NCBI GenBank assembly: GCA_023229765.1
Contig: JALNYO010000020.1
Coordinates: 3,564-67,563, forward strand
Direction: 5' to 3'
Origin: Syntrophales bacterium
GTDB taxonomy: Bacteria; Desulfobacterota; Syntrophia; Syntrophales; UBA5619
DNA: 64,000 bases
Numbering within the stretch: position 1 is the stretch's first letter; every line of letters starts with the position of its first letter. The notes beneath the pieces are model-generated. The model saw nothing but the letters and a program-made list of their open reading frames with translations. It made no database searches and was not told where the DNA came from. The position numbers and the translations under genes are program-made. This document shows, in pieces, positions 16,707 to 25,292 of the stretch.

Positions 16707-18083
16707 ATGGCAATGGCAAAAATACTCGTTGTTGATGATGAGCAAGGCATGCGGGAACTGCTCGAGATCATGCTTGTCCGGGAGGGATACAGGGTTGTAA
16801 CGGCGGCAGACGCAACCAAAGCGCTGCAGCGCTGCCGCAAAGAGGTCTTTGATCTGATCATCACGGACCTCAAAATGCCTAAGGTTGACGGATTAACCTT
16901 TCTGCGGGAGGCAAAGAAAATTTCTCCCGGCGTCATGGTGATCCTGATCACTGCGTACGCCTCGGCGGAAACGGCGCTCGCGGCGATGAAGGAAGGCGTT
17001 TACGACTACCTCGAAAAGGATTTTGCGATTGATGATTTAAAAAGAATCATCCGCAATGCTCTGACTAACAAAGGGGAAAAACAGAAAGACCTCCTTTTTC
17101 TGAAGGAAGTCGGCCAGCAGGTGCGCTTTGGAGAAATGATCGGGAAAAGCAGCGAGATACTCAAAATATACGCAACCATAAGAAAGATTGCGCAAACCCT
17201 CACAAATATTCTGATTCTCGGAGAAAGCGGCACCGGAAAGGAGCTTGTGGCAAGGGCAATCCATGAGAACAGTCCCCGCAACGGAATGCCTTTTGTCGTG
17301 ATTAATTGCGGAGGCATACCGGAAAATCTTCTGGAGAGTGAACTATTCGGTTATTGCAAAGGCGCTTTCACCGGAGCTTACACGGATAAGCAGGGGCTTT
17401 TTGAGTTTGCCAGGGGGGGGACAATTTTTCTTGATGAGGTAGCGGAACTCTCCACGTTTCTCCAGGTTAAACTGCTTAGGGTTGTTCAGGAAAAAACCTT
17501 TCGCCGGATCGGCGGTTCCGATGACATTAGCGTAGATGTGCGCATTATTTCCGCCACAAACAAAAATCTTGCTGAAATGGTTAAAGCCGAGAAATTCCGA
17601 GAGGATTTGTACTACAGGCTAAATGTGATCCCGCTTTTTCTGCCTCCTCTCCGAGAGAGGAAGGAAGACATCCCCATTCTCACAAATTACTTTATCGAAA
17701 AATATTCAAAAGAGTTGGGAAAAGACGTAAAAACGATATCAACCTATGCAATGGAACTGCTTCTTGGGTATCAATTTCCCGGCAATATACGCGAGTTGAA
17801 GAATATCATAGAACGGAGCGTGGCTCTGGAGACATCTAACATCATATTGCCAGATAATTTGATTCTTTCCGAAAGTATAGGGAGGATAAACAGCGGAACG
17901 TCTTCCCTCGGCATTGCCGATGGCGCGGTGAATCTCAATGAGGAACTGGCGATCTGGGAAAAAAATCTGATCGAAAAGGCACTCAAACAAGCGAATGGGG
18001 CAAAGAGCAAGGCAGCGGAGTTATTAGGAATAACCTATGATTCCCTTCATTATCGCTGTGAAAAACTGGGGATATCCTCATGA
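16707..18083 (+). CDS. Sigma-54-dependent response regulator, PilR/NtrC type
   Basis: A 458-residue transcription activator: receiver domain with phospho-acceptor Asp54 (ITDLKMPKVDG), AAA+ domain with Walker A GESGTGKE at about residue 172 and the sigma-54 contact motif GAFTGA at about 219, and a C-terminal Fis-type helix-turn-helix (KSKAAELLGITYDSLHYR). Start ATG 16707 has GGAAGG about 9 nt upstream. It acts with the adjacent kinase on sigma-54 promoters; its targets are not visible here. PilR is the nearest match, but related NtrC-class regulators look similar. Confidence 0.9.
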   Translation: MAMAKILVVDDEQGMRELLEIMLVREGYRVVTAADATKALQRCRKEVFDLIITDLKMPKVDGLTFLREAKKISPGVMVILITAYASAETALAAMKEGVYDYLEKDFAIDDLKRIIRNALTNKGEKQKDLLFLKEVGQQVRFGEMIGKSSEILKIYATIRKIAQTLTNILILGESGTGKELVARAIHENSPRNGMPFVVINCGGIPENLLESELFGYCKGAFTGAYTDKQGLFEFARGGTIFLDEVAELSTFLQVKLLRVVQEKTFRRIGGSDDISVDVRIISATNKNLAEMVKAEKFREDLYYRLNVIPLFLPPLRERKEDIPILTNYFIEKYSKELGKDVKTISTYAMELLLGYQFPGNIRELKNIIERSVALETSNIILPDNLILSESIGRINSGTSSLGIADGAVNLNEELAIWEKNLIEKALKQANGAKSKAAELLGITYDSLHYRCEKLGISS

Positions 18084-18097
18084 ATGGTAAAATTTGC

Positions 18098-18126
18098 TTG
18101 ACATCCGGTAGTTCATGCTTTATAAC
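18098..18126 (+). promoter_or_regulatory. Strong sigma-70 promoter of the liv operon
   Basis: TTGACA (18098-18103), a 17-bp spacer, then TATAAC (18121-18126): eleven of twelve consensus bases with ideal spacing. Transcription would start near 18133, leaving a leader of about 190 nt before the livK ATG at 18322. Confidence 0.75.
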
Positions 18127-18247
18127 GCCCGCACACAGACACGCAGACACGAGAAAAACACTCCAGCGAAATGTAGTTTCAAACGAAAACGGTTGTATTG
18201 TTTTTTTAGTTTGGCAGAGCCATGGGCAAGGGTGGTTGGCTTCCCAC

Positions 18248-18297
18248 GGACAGTTGGTTGTCCACGACGGCAATGGTTTGTCGTGGGCAAATTTTTT
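18248..18297 (+). terminator. Terminator-like hairpin with competing hairpin in the liv leader
   Basis: A 10-bp stem (TGTCCACGAC 18259-18268 with GTCGTGGGCA 18280-18289, one G-U pair) is followed by AATTTTTTTG, the form of an intrinsic terminator. A second small hairpin, GGACA (18248-18252) with TGTCC (18259-18263), uses part of the same left arm, so the two cannot form together. This resembles an attenuator ahead of livK; it may equally just end pilR transcription. No leader peptide rich in branched-chain residues is evident. Confidence 0.5.
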
Positions 18298-18321
18298 TGT
18301 GATTAAAAGGAGGGCTTGAAC

Positions 18322-19521
18322 ATGAAATTATTTAAAAGAGGGTTTCTGGTTGGCATCCTTGCCATTTCTTTTCTGTGGCCGGGGATGGCGTTTTCGGAGT
18401 CTATCAAGGTAGGCGCCGCTATCAATTTAACTGGTCCGGCATCAAGCTGGGGAAAATTTCACGCTAAAGGACAGCAGGATTATTTCCGTTATGTAAATGA
18501 AGTAAAAGGCGGTGTTAACGGCAAAAAGATTGAAATGATCCTTGTGGATACAGCTTACAAGGTTCCCGAGGCGGTAGCCGCGGTTAGAAAGTTCGCCGTC
18601 CAGGACAAGGTTGACATGATCGCCACCTGGGGGACAGGGGAAGGACTCGCCGCCAAGCCGGTCATTCAGAATTACAAGATACCTACCATTAATTATTCAA
18701 CTGGGTGGGAGATACTGGAAGCGCCGATAGAATATATGTACCTGCCTTTTGGCAGTTACCGCCTGGATTCCGAGGCCGTTCTTGATTACATCATGGCTGT
18801 CCACAAAGGCAAGGAACCGCCGAAGGTCGGGCTTCTCACCTACAACAATGCCTACGGACGCTCGATTCATAAACCCACCAAGGAATATGCCGCCAAAAAG
18901 AAGATAAATATTGTTGCAATTGAGGAATTTCCCGCGAAAACGGTTGATCTTTCAACGGAACTGCTGCGGCTCCAAAAAGCCGGTGCTGAATATATCTTCA
19001 TTCAGATGTTGCCGGCGGCTATCATAACGGCCCTGCGCAGCGCCGATCGAATCAACTACAACCCACCATTTATCGGTACGTGGACCTCTACCGATCCGGA
19101 TTTTTTCAAGATGGGACAGGGCCTGATCAGAAACCGGCTGAAAATGCAGTTCCCCGGCTGTCTGCCTGGCGATAATAATCAGGGAATAGCGCTTATGCAG
19201 GATTTGATCAAACGATACAAGACAGTCGATAAATTCGATAACGCCTATTGGGAAGGGGTTGTCGTTGGCAGCATCATGGAGCGGGCGATGGTGCGGGCTG
19301 ACGAAAAATTCAAGGCCGTCAACAGCAAAACCATTAACAGTGCGATGGAATCCTTTAAAAATGAGGATTTTGGCGGCTTGATTCCAGCCGTTTCATACTC
19401 GCCTTCCGATCACGAAGCATCCTTTAGCGGGCGCATGGTTTCCGTGAATGAAGATGGTTCGTTTACGCCTCTGACGAATTTCTACGTACCGGGCAAAGAA
19501 AATGTGAAATTCCTTAAATAG
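18322..19521 (+). CDS. livK: Branched-chain amino acid/acid-type ABC substrate-binding protein
   Basis: Periplasmic binding protein of 399 residues with a signal peptide (residues 1 to about 25, cut after WPGMAFS) and the LivK/Peripla_BP_6 fold: IKVGAAINLTGPASSWG, VNGKKIEMILVDTAYKVPEA, VGLLTYNNAYGRS. The start is ATG 18322, seven bases after an AGGAGGG Shine-Dalgarno. It feeds the LivGHMF transporter encoded downstream. The presence of an acyl-CoA ligase in the same operon suggests the ligand may be a short fatty, aromatic or dicarboxylic acid rather than leucine; that is inference. Confidence 0.9.
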   Translation: MKLFKRGFLVGILAISFLWPGMAFSESIKVGAAINLTGPASSWGKFHAKGQQDYFRYVNEVKGGVNGKKIEMILVDTAYKVPEAVAAVRKFAVQDKVDMIATWGTGEGLAAKPVIQNYKIPTINYSTGWEILEAPIEYMYLPFGSYRLDSEAVLDYIMAVHKGKEPPKVGLLTYNNAYGRSIHKPTKEYAAKKKINIVAIEEFPAKTVDLSTELLRLQKAGAEYIFIQMLPAAIITALRSADRINYNPPFIGTWTSTDPDFFKMGQGLIRNRLKMQFPGCLPGDNNQGIALMQDLIKRYKTVDKFDNAYWEGVVVGSIMERAMVRADEKFKAVNSKTINSAMESFKNEDFGGLIPAVSYSPSDHEASFSGRMVSVNEDGSFTPLTNFYVPGKENVKFLK

Positions 19522-19593
19522 TAGATGAGTATAATCTATTAATCGCGTCGCGGATGATGATTTCGATGCAGGCGAAACGGGGGAAACAGGCAG

Positions 19594-20421
19594 ATGAAGG
19601 CGTTCAGGGGACAGCCGTCCATTTACGAAAACACAAAAAACGCCAGAAGACCGGCGGAGATTGAGATAAGGGGGCTGTCCCTTTCCTTTGGAGGCGTCAG
19701 GGCGCTGACAAATGTTGATTTGACGGTGAAGAGCGGCGAGCTCTTCGCCGTCATCGGCCCTAACGGCGCAGGAAAAACCAGCCTGATGAACTGCATCACC
19801 GGTTTCTATCATCCAGAAGCAGGCAAGATCATCTACAACGGAAAACAAATTGAAAATTTACATCCCCATCAGCTGGTAAAAATTGGCATTGGCAGAACCT
19901 TTCAGAATATTGAATTGTTTCCCGGAATGACCGTTATTTCCAATCTTTTCCTTGCCCGGCACATCCACTACCGTTACGGTTTTTTACCGGCCTGCTTTTT
20001 TTTGAAATCGGTACGTCAGGAGGAGATTGCCCACCGTCGCATTCTGGAGGAGATCATTGATTTTCTGGAAATCCAGTCCGTTCGCAACAAACCGGTCGGT
20101 TCGCTGCCTTACGGAATGATGAAGCGAATCGAGCTGGGAAGAGCGCTTGCCCTCCAGCCTGATCTGCTTGTGCTTGACGAACCGTTCGCGGGAATGAATC
20201 TTGAGGAAAAAGAGGATATGGTGCGTTTTCTGCTCGAGCTTAACAGGGCTTGGGGGCAAACCATGATTCTTGTTGAGCACGATATGGCAATTGTCATGAG
20301 CATTGCCAAAAGGATTGCCGTGCTCAATTTTGGAGAAAAGCTGGCAGAGGGAACTCCCGGTGAAATTGTCAAACACCCGGAGGTGATCAAGGCATACCTC
20401 GGTGATGATAAAATTCTCTGA
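19594..20421 (+). CDS. livG: Branched-chain amino acid type ABC ATPase LivG
   Basis: A 275-residue ATPase of the HAAT family. Walker A GPNGAGKTS, a LivG-type signature PYGMMKRIELGRALA, Walker B LVLDEPFAGMN and switch histidine VEHDMAIVM are all present, and the C-terminus ends in VIKAYLGDD as in LivG. About 25 extra residues precede the usual start; the DNA for this extension contains ACAGCCGTCC.TTTA.GAA, also found beside the 21-bp repeats at 22415. It overlaps the first 21-bp repeat by one base at its stop. Confidence 0.93.
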   Translation: MKAFRGQPSIYENTKNARRPAEIEIRGLSLSFGGVRALTNVDLTVKSGELFAVIGPNGAGKTSLMNCITGFYHPEAGKIIYNGKQIENLHPHQLVKIGIGRTFQNIELFPGMTVISNLFLARHIHYRYGFLPACFFLKSVRQEEIAHRRILEEIIDFLEIQSVRNKPVGSLPYGMMKRIELGRALALQPDLLVLDEPFAGMNLEEKEDMVRFLLELNRAWGQTMILVEHDMAIVMSIAKRIAVLNFGEKLAEGTPGEIVKHPEVIKAYLGDDKIL

Positions 20422-20462
20422 AATCGAAGATTAATGTTTATAAATCGAAGATTAATGTTCAT
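20421..20462 (+). repeat. Two tandem 21-bp repeats before the acyl-CoA ligase gene
   Basis: Units at 20421-20441 and 20442-20462 differ at one base (T/C near the end). The core GAAGATTAATGTTC is a near-palindrome. The pair fills the livG to ligase gap and stops just before the ligase Shine-Dalgarno. The same pair occurs inverted at 22429-22470. Confidence 0.9.
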
Positions 20463-20476
20463 AAAGGGGAAGATTT

Positions 20477-22405
20477 TTGAGCTTCGACAGCAACGAGCAA
20501 AATAAAGATTTTCGGGGAACTATCCCGCAGCTCCTGGCTTCACAGGCTGAAAGCATTATTGGAGACCAGGCCGCCATCAGGGAAAAAGCTTACGGCATCT
20601 GGGACGTTTACAGTTGGAAAGCTTACCTTGGCTACGTAAAGAAAATTGGGCTCGGCCTGATCGCGATCGGATTTAAACGGGGCGATGTGGTGGGGCTCAT
20701 CACTGACAATCATTCGGAATGGCTGTTTGCCGAAGTGGGGACACAGGCGGTGGGCGGCATCAGCTTGAATTTGTTCACATCGGCTGTCTCGGCGGAACTT
20801 GCTATTGCCTTGAACCGGGTCAGCGCCGCTTTTGTCTTTGCCGAAAATCAGGAACAGGTTGACAAGCTCTTGGAGAGCCGCGATAAACTGAGCCATGTCA
20901 AAAATGTTATCTACATTGATCCTACGGGAATGCGCTCCTACGATGACAATCCCTGGATTATTTCCTACCGTGATCTGCTTGCGCAAGGCGAAAAACTTGA
21001 TAACGAGCGCGCGGAGCTTTTCCATGAAGAGCTGAAAAAAGGCAGGGGCGAAGAAACAGCCCTGATGATTCAGACGTCAGGGACAACAGGCGTGCCCAAG
21101 ATGGCGATGCTGTCGCACCAGAACATCATCACAATCGGCAAAATGTGGACCACGGCGATAGATATAAAACCAGGCGAAAACTGGCTTTCAATGTCGCCGC
21201 CGGCATGGATTGTCGATCAGATGTGGGCCTTTGGCGTAGCGCTTTACTCGGGAATGACGATGAATTTCCCGGAAATGCCGGAGACAGTGGTGGAGGATTT
21301 TCGGGAGATCGGGCCATCCCGCATAATCACGGCATCGCGTTTCTGGGAGGACATGGCGTCGAAGATTCGCGTCAAGATGGGGGATGCAGGGTTCATCAAG
21401 CGCTATCTTTTCAACCAGGCAGAACGAGTGGGACGCTTGATGGAAAACACCCGCATGCAGAAAAAAACCCCCTCATTCCTTTTGAGTTTCCTTCACAAAC
21501 TATCCTCCATAATAATTTATCGTCGTCTTCTCGATCGCGTGGGGTGTGCGAACTTTCTTGGCGCCTACACCGGCGGTCATCCGATCAGCCCGGATGTTAT
21601 AATCTTTTTCCGTTCCTTCGGTCTTAATTTGAAGCAGTGCTATGGTTTGACCGAGTCCGGGGGAATCTTTCAGATTCAGCCGGATGACGAAGTGAAACCG
21701 GAAACGGTCGGCAAGCCGCTCCCCGGCGTCGAGATAAAAATTGATGAAAATCAGGAGGTGCTGATTCGCAGCGGTTCCTCCTTTCAAGGATATTATCAGA
21801 ATGAGCAGGCGACCGCGGCTGCCTTCTTGGATGGCTGGCTGCGGACCGGAGACGCCGGTTATCTCGATCAGGATGGTCATCTGTTGATTATCGGTCGTAA
21901 GGAAGAGGTTATCCGCAATAAGAGCGGTGAAGCCTTTTCCCCTGATTTCATTGAAACAAGGCTTAAGTTCAGCCCCTTTATCAAAGAGGCCGTTATCTTC
22001 GGCGAGGGGCGACCGTTTTTGACGGCGCTGATCAACATCGATCTCGGCAACACCGGGAGCTGGGCGGAAAAAAGAATGATCCCCTACACGACTTATATAG
22101 ATCTTTCTCAGCAGCCGCCCGTGGAAGAGTTGATCCTATCGGAAGTGCGCACCGTCAATCAGCAATTGCCGGATGTTATGAAAATCAACAAATTCATCCT
22201 GCTTTATAAGCTGCTGGATGCCGATGATGAGGAATTGACCAGAACCGGCAAGGTGCGCCGCCACTTTGTCAGTGAATCGTATAACCTCTTGATAGAGGGC
22301 ATGTACACAGGCAAAAGCGAGATTCCGATCAAGGGGAAAATACGCTATCGCGATGGGCAGGTAGGCGAGATAGATACAATCGTGCGGGTTATGACTGCAT
22401 TATAA
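20477..22405 (+). CDS. AMP-forming acyl-CoA synthetase, long-chain type
   Basis: A 642-residue ATP-dependent acid:CoA ligase of the adenylate-forming superfamily. The P-loop is IQTSGTTGVPKMAMLSH, with the A5 motif YGLTESGG, A7 GWLRTGDAGYLDQDGHL and A8-type IIGRKEEVIRNKSGE; the catalytic lysine region near the end (RTGKVRR) is present. It starts at TTG 20477, eight bases after AGGGGA. Insertion between livG and livH is a conserved arrangement in several proteobacteria and points to activation of the imported acid. The substrate could be a fatty, branched or aromatic acid. Inverted copies of a 21-bp tandem repeat flank the gene. Confidence 0.9.
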   Translation: MSFDSNEQNKDFRGTIPQLLASQAESIIGDQAAIREKAYGIWDVYSWKAYLGYVKKIGLGLIAIGFKRGDVVGLITDNHSEWLFAEVGTQAVGGISLNLFTSAVSAELAIALNRVSAAFVFAENQEQVDKLLESRDKLSHVKNVIYIDPTGMRSYDDNPWIISYRDLLAQGEKLDNERAELFHEELKKGRGEETALMIQTSGTTGVPKMAMLSHQNIITIGKMWTTAIDIKPGENWLSMSPPAWIVDQMWAFGVALYSGMTMNFPEMPETVVEDFREIGPSRIITASRFWEDMASKIRVKMGDAGFIKRYLFNQAERVGRLMENTRMQKKTPSFLLSFLHKLSSIIIYRRLLDRVGCANFLGAYTGGHPISPDVIIFFRSFGLNLKQCYGLTESGGIFQIQPDDEVKPETVGKPLPGVEIKIDENQEVLIRSGSSFQGYYQNEQATAAAFLDGWLRTGDAGYLDQDGHLLIIGRKEEVIRNKSGEAFSPDFIETRLKFSPFIKEAVIFGEGRPFLTALINIDLGNTGSWAEKRMIPYTTYIDLSQQPPVEELILSEVRTVNQQLPDVMKINKFILLYKLLDADDEELTRTGKVRRHFVSESYNLLIEGMYTGKSEIPIKGKIRYRDGQVGEIDTIVRVMTAL

Positions 22406-22428
22406 GAAACAGGCACAGCCGTCCGTTT

Positions 22429-22470
22429 ATGAACATTAATCTTCGATTTATGAACATTAATCTTCGATTT
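22429..22470 (-). repeat. Two tandem 21-bp repeats after the acyl-CoA ligase gene, inverted
   Basis: Units at 22429-22449 and 22450-22470 are identical to each other and are the reverse complement of the 20421-20462 pair, except for one base. A partial unit ending GTCCGTTT precedes them. Confidence 0.9.
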
Positions 22471-22524
22471 GATGGTTTCAAAAAAAACGATTTTTAAGAC
22501 ACTGCAAGGTTAGGGAGGGTTAAG

Positions 22525-23403
22525 GTGGATTTTTTTTTGCAGCTGCTGATCGGAGGTCTTTCCGTCGGGTTCGTATATGGACTTTCCGCGATGGGTTTTG
22601 TAATGATCTTCAAATCGTCAAGCGTTTTGAACTTTGCGCATGGTGAATTGCTCGCACTGGGCGGTTATTTCTTTCTGATCTTTATCACGGTTGTCAAGCT
22701 GCCTGTTATTCTTGCGTTTATCTTTACGCTTGTTGCCTGTTTTATTACCGGAATCCTGATTGAAAGGGTTTTTCTCAGGCCCTTGATTGGAGAGAAACTG
22801 ATCTTTGTCATAATGCTGACGGTTGGTCTGGCGGCAATGTTCAAAGGGATAATTCTGCTTATCTGGGGGGGTAATCTCTACACATACCCCAATTTTCTTC
22901 CGGAATCGATGGGCTTTCGTTTAGGGGTGGTCAGCATCCCGCCTGTTTATGTGGCGACTTTTGGCATAGGCATCTTCTTTTTGATAATCTTCGGTCTTTT
23001 CTTTAAATTTTCCTCACAGGGGATTTACATGCGCTCTGTTGCCGACAACCAGCGGGCCGCCCTTTCTCTCGGCGTCAATGTAAGACGCGTTTTTGCCCTT
23101 TCCTGGGCGATAGCCGCCCTTGTAGCCGGGATGAGCGGCATAGTTCTGGGAATTATCAACGGCGTCAATGTTCACGATCTGTCCGCTTTGGGTTTAAAGG
23201 TGTTTCCGGTAATCATTCTTGGAGGGCTTGACAGCATCGGCGGCGCGATCGTCGGCGGTCTGATTATTGGTCTTTTGGAGACGTTTACCGGGGGATATAT
23301 CTCCCCCTCGCTGCGCGATGTTGTGCCTTATATAATCCTGGTGCTTATTCTGCTGATCAAGCCATACGGTTTGTTCGGGTTAAAAGAAATCGAACGGGTT
23401 TAA
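22525..23403 (+). CDS. livH: Branched-chain amino acid type ABC permease LivH
   Basis: A 292-residue inner-membrane permease with about eight hydrophobic helices. GLSVGFVYGLSAMGFVMIFK, NFAHGELLALGGY and the ATPase-contact loop RAALSLGVNVRRVF are typical of LivH. It starts at GTG 22525 behind GGGAGG. It pairs with LivM, starting 8 bp after its stop. Confidence 0.95.
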   Translation: MDFFLQLLIGGLSVGFVYGLSAMGFVMIFKSSSVLNFAHGELLALGGYFFLIFITVVKLPVILAFIFTLVACFITGILIERVFLRPLIGEKLIFVIMLTVGLAAMFKGIILLIWGGNLYTYPNFLPESMGFRLGVVSIPPVYVATFGIGIFFLIIFGLFFKFSSQGIYMRSVADNQRAALSLGVNVRRVFALSWAIAALVAGMSGIVLGIINGVNVHDLSALGLKVFPVIILGGLDSIGGAIVGGLIIGLLETFTGGYISPSLRDVVPYIILVLILLIKPYGLFGLKEIERV

Positions 23404-23410
23404 AAAAAAG

Positions 23411-24481
23411 ATGAAAAAAATCCAATTACATCCCTGCGGCAACTTCAACGAGTCTTATGACCGGGAGCTTACGGTCTTTTCTACCGACTTCGGCAGGATT
23501 TGGGCCATAGTCGGCATTATCTTACTTTTATCCGTGCCGCTGATGCCGCTCAGCCCTTATCTTATTTATGTGATGAATATCACCGGAATAGCGGCAATTT
23601 CAGTAATCGGGTTGAATCTGCTGACCGGTTTTACCGGGCAGATATCGCTCGGCCACGGGGCGTTCTTCGGGGTTGGCGCCTATGCAGGGGCAATTCTGGC
23701 GACCAGGCTTAATCTGCCGATATTTATCACTATCCCTGCTGCCGGATTGATCACCGCCGGGGTAGGCATGATTTTCGGCGTGCCCTCCGGACGACTCAAG
23801 GGACTGTATTTGACTATCGCCACCCTGGCCGGTCAGTTTATAATCGAATATGTACTGGTGCATTGGGAATATATGACAAAGGGAACGATGGGAATCACGA
23901 TGCCAATGCCCGTGTTCTTCGGATTCACCATCCAGGGGGATATTCCCTTTTATTATATAATTTTCCCGCTGCTCGCTTTGATGCTGTGGATCGCCGTTAA
24001 TCTGATCCGCACGCGTTTTGGGAGAGCATGGATTGCGATCAGGGATAACGACAGGGCGGCGGAAGGAATGGGAATTCCCATTTTCCCTTACAAGGTCTTT
24101 GCGTTTGCCGTCAGCTCTTTTTATGCCGGTTTTGCCGGCGCCCTTTGGGCGTATTATATGGGCAGCATCACAACGGAACCATTCAATCTCGCACTTTCGG
24201 TGGAGTATCTGGCGATGGTGATCATCGGCGGCTTGGGAAGCATTTCCGGTTCCATTTTTGGAGCCGTGTTCATTACAGTGCTCAACGAGCTACTGCGTTT
24301 TATGACCGATTTCCTGATGAACAGCGCAATCGTCACGCAACTGGGTCTGAGCCTGGCGCCTCTGCGGGAGTTTTTTTACGGGGTTGCCATCGTTCTCTTT
24401 ATTCTGTTTGAACCGCGCGGATTAGCGGAGGTGTGGCGGATCGTTCGCTCCAACTTCCGCCTCTGGCCTTTCCCTTACTGA
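23411..24481 (+). CDS. livM: Branched-chain amino acid type ABC permease LivM
   Basis: A 356-residue inner-membrane permease, partner of LivH. It shows GLNLLTGFTGQISLGHGAFF, the loop IAIRDNDRAAEGMGI that contacts the ATPases, and IIGGLGSISGSIFGA near the C-terminus, all LivM hallmarks, with about ten hydrophobic stretches. A cytoplasmic N-terminal tail of about 35 residues precedes the first helix. It is followed after 10 bp by livF. Confidence 0.95.
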   Translation: MKKIQLHPCGNFNESYDRELTVFSTDFGRIWAIVGIILLLSVPLMPLSPYLIYVMNITGIAAISVIGLNLLTGFTGQISLGHGAFFGVGAYAGAILATRLNLPIFITIPAAGLITAGVGMIFGVPSGRLKGLYLTIATLAGQFIIEYVLVHWEYMTKGTMGITMPMPVFFGFTIQGDIPFYYIIFPLLALMLWIAVNLIRTRFGRAWIAIRDNDRAAEGMGIPIFPYKVFAFAVSSFYAGFAGALWAYYMGSITTEPFNLALSVEYLAMVIIGGLGSISGSIFGAVFITVLNELLRFMTDFLMNSAIVTQLGLSLAPLREFFYGVAIVLFILFEPRGLAEVWRIVRSNFRLWPFPY

Positions 24482-24491
24482 AGGTTTTTAA

Positions 24492-25292
24492 ATGGCACAA
24501 AAATTATTGCAACTCAACAACATTTCGGTTGTTTACTCGGACGTAATTCAGGTTCTTAAGGGTGTTTCGCTGTCGGTTGAGCAGGGTCAGATTGTCTCCC
24601 TGCTGGGAAGCAACGGGGCAGGTAAAACGACAACCCTGAAGGCAATATCGGGACTTCTGAAGCCGGAAAACGGGATGGTAACGGAGGGGGCGATTCTTTA
24701 TAAGGAGCGCCCGATGCATAACAAATCTCCGGAAGAAATCACCCGAAACGGCATTATCCAGGTATTGGAAGGGAGACAACCGTTCAAATATTTAACAATA
24801 GAGGAAAATCTCCGGGTGGGAACGGCGACAAGGTCAGGGAAACCCTATCAGGAAGACCTCGACAAGGTTTATAATTATTTCCCCGCCTTAAGTACAATGC
24901 GCAAAAGACTCGCCGGTTACTGCAGCGGCGGAGAATTGCAGATGCTCGTTATTGGACGGGGGCTCATGGCCCATCCGGAATTGCTGCTTCTGGACGAGCC
25001 CTCCCTTGGTCTGGCGCCGATCCTTGTACGGGAAATCTTCGGCATAATTAAAAGGATAAACGAAGACGAGGGAACCACTATCATCCTTGTCGAACAAAAC
25101 GCCCAGATGGCCCTCCAGATTGCCCATTACGGCTATGTAATGGAAAACGGCAAGATTGTTATGGAAGGCTCCGCGGAGGCCGTCCGTGAAAACCCGGATA
25201 TTAAGGAATTCTATCTGGGAATGTCGGTAACAGGGGATGCCAAATCTTATGACGAGGTAAAATCCTACCGGCGTAGAAAAAGATGGCTTTAG
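24492..25292 (+). CDS. livF: Branched-chain amino acid type ABC ATPase LivF
   Basis: A 266-residue second ATPase of the transporter. Walker A GSNGAGKTT, signature YCSGGELQMLVIGRGLM, Walker B LLLDEPSLGLAP and LVEQNAQMAL identify LivF. It lasts about 25 residues beyond the usual C-terminus, ending in a basic tail. Last gene of the operon; its stop overlaps that of convergent recJ (25289-25292), and no hairpin terminator is visible between them. Confidence 0.95.
   Translation: MAQKLLQLNNISVVYSDVIQVLKGVSLSVEQGQIVSLLGSNGAGKTTTLKAISGLLKPENGMVTEGAILYKERPMHNKSPEEITRNGIIQVLEGRQPFKYLTIEENLRVGTATRSGKPYQEDLDKVYNYFPALSTMRKRLAGYCSGGELQMLVIGRGLMAHPELLLLDEPSLGLAPILVREIFGIIKRINEDEGTTIILVEQNAQMALQIAHYGYVMENGKIVMEGSAEAVRENPDIKEFYLGMSVTGDAKSYDEVKSYRRRKRWL

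Noticed and set aside
18221..18304. Leader peptide for liv attenuation
   Set aside because: The only candidate (ATG 18222) has no Shine-Dalgarno and no run of Leu, Ile or Val codons.
18080..18319. Short open frame in the liv leader
   Set aside because: It overlaps the promoter and hairpins, has no similarity I recognise, and lacks a ribosome site.
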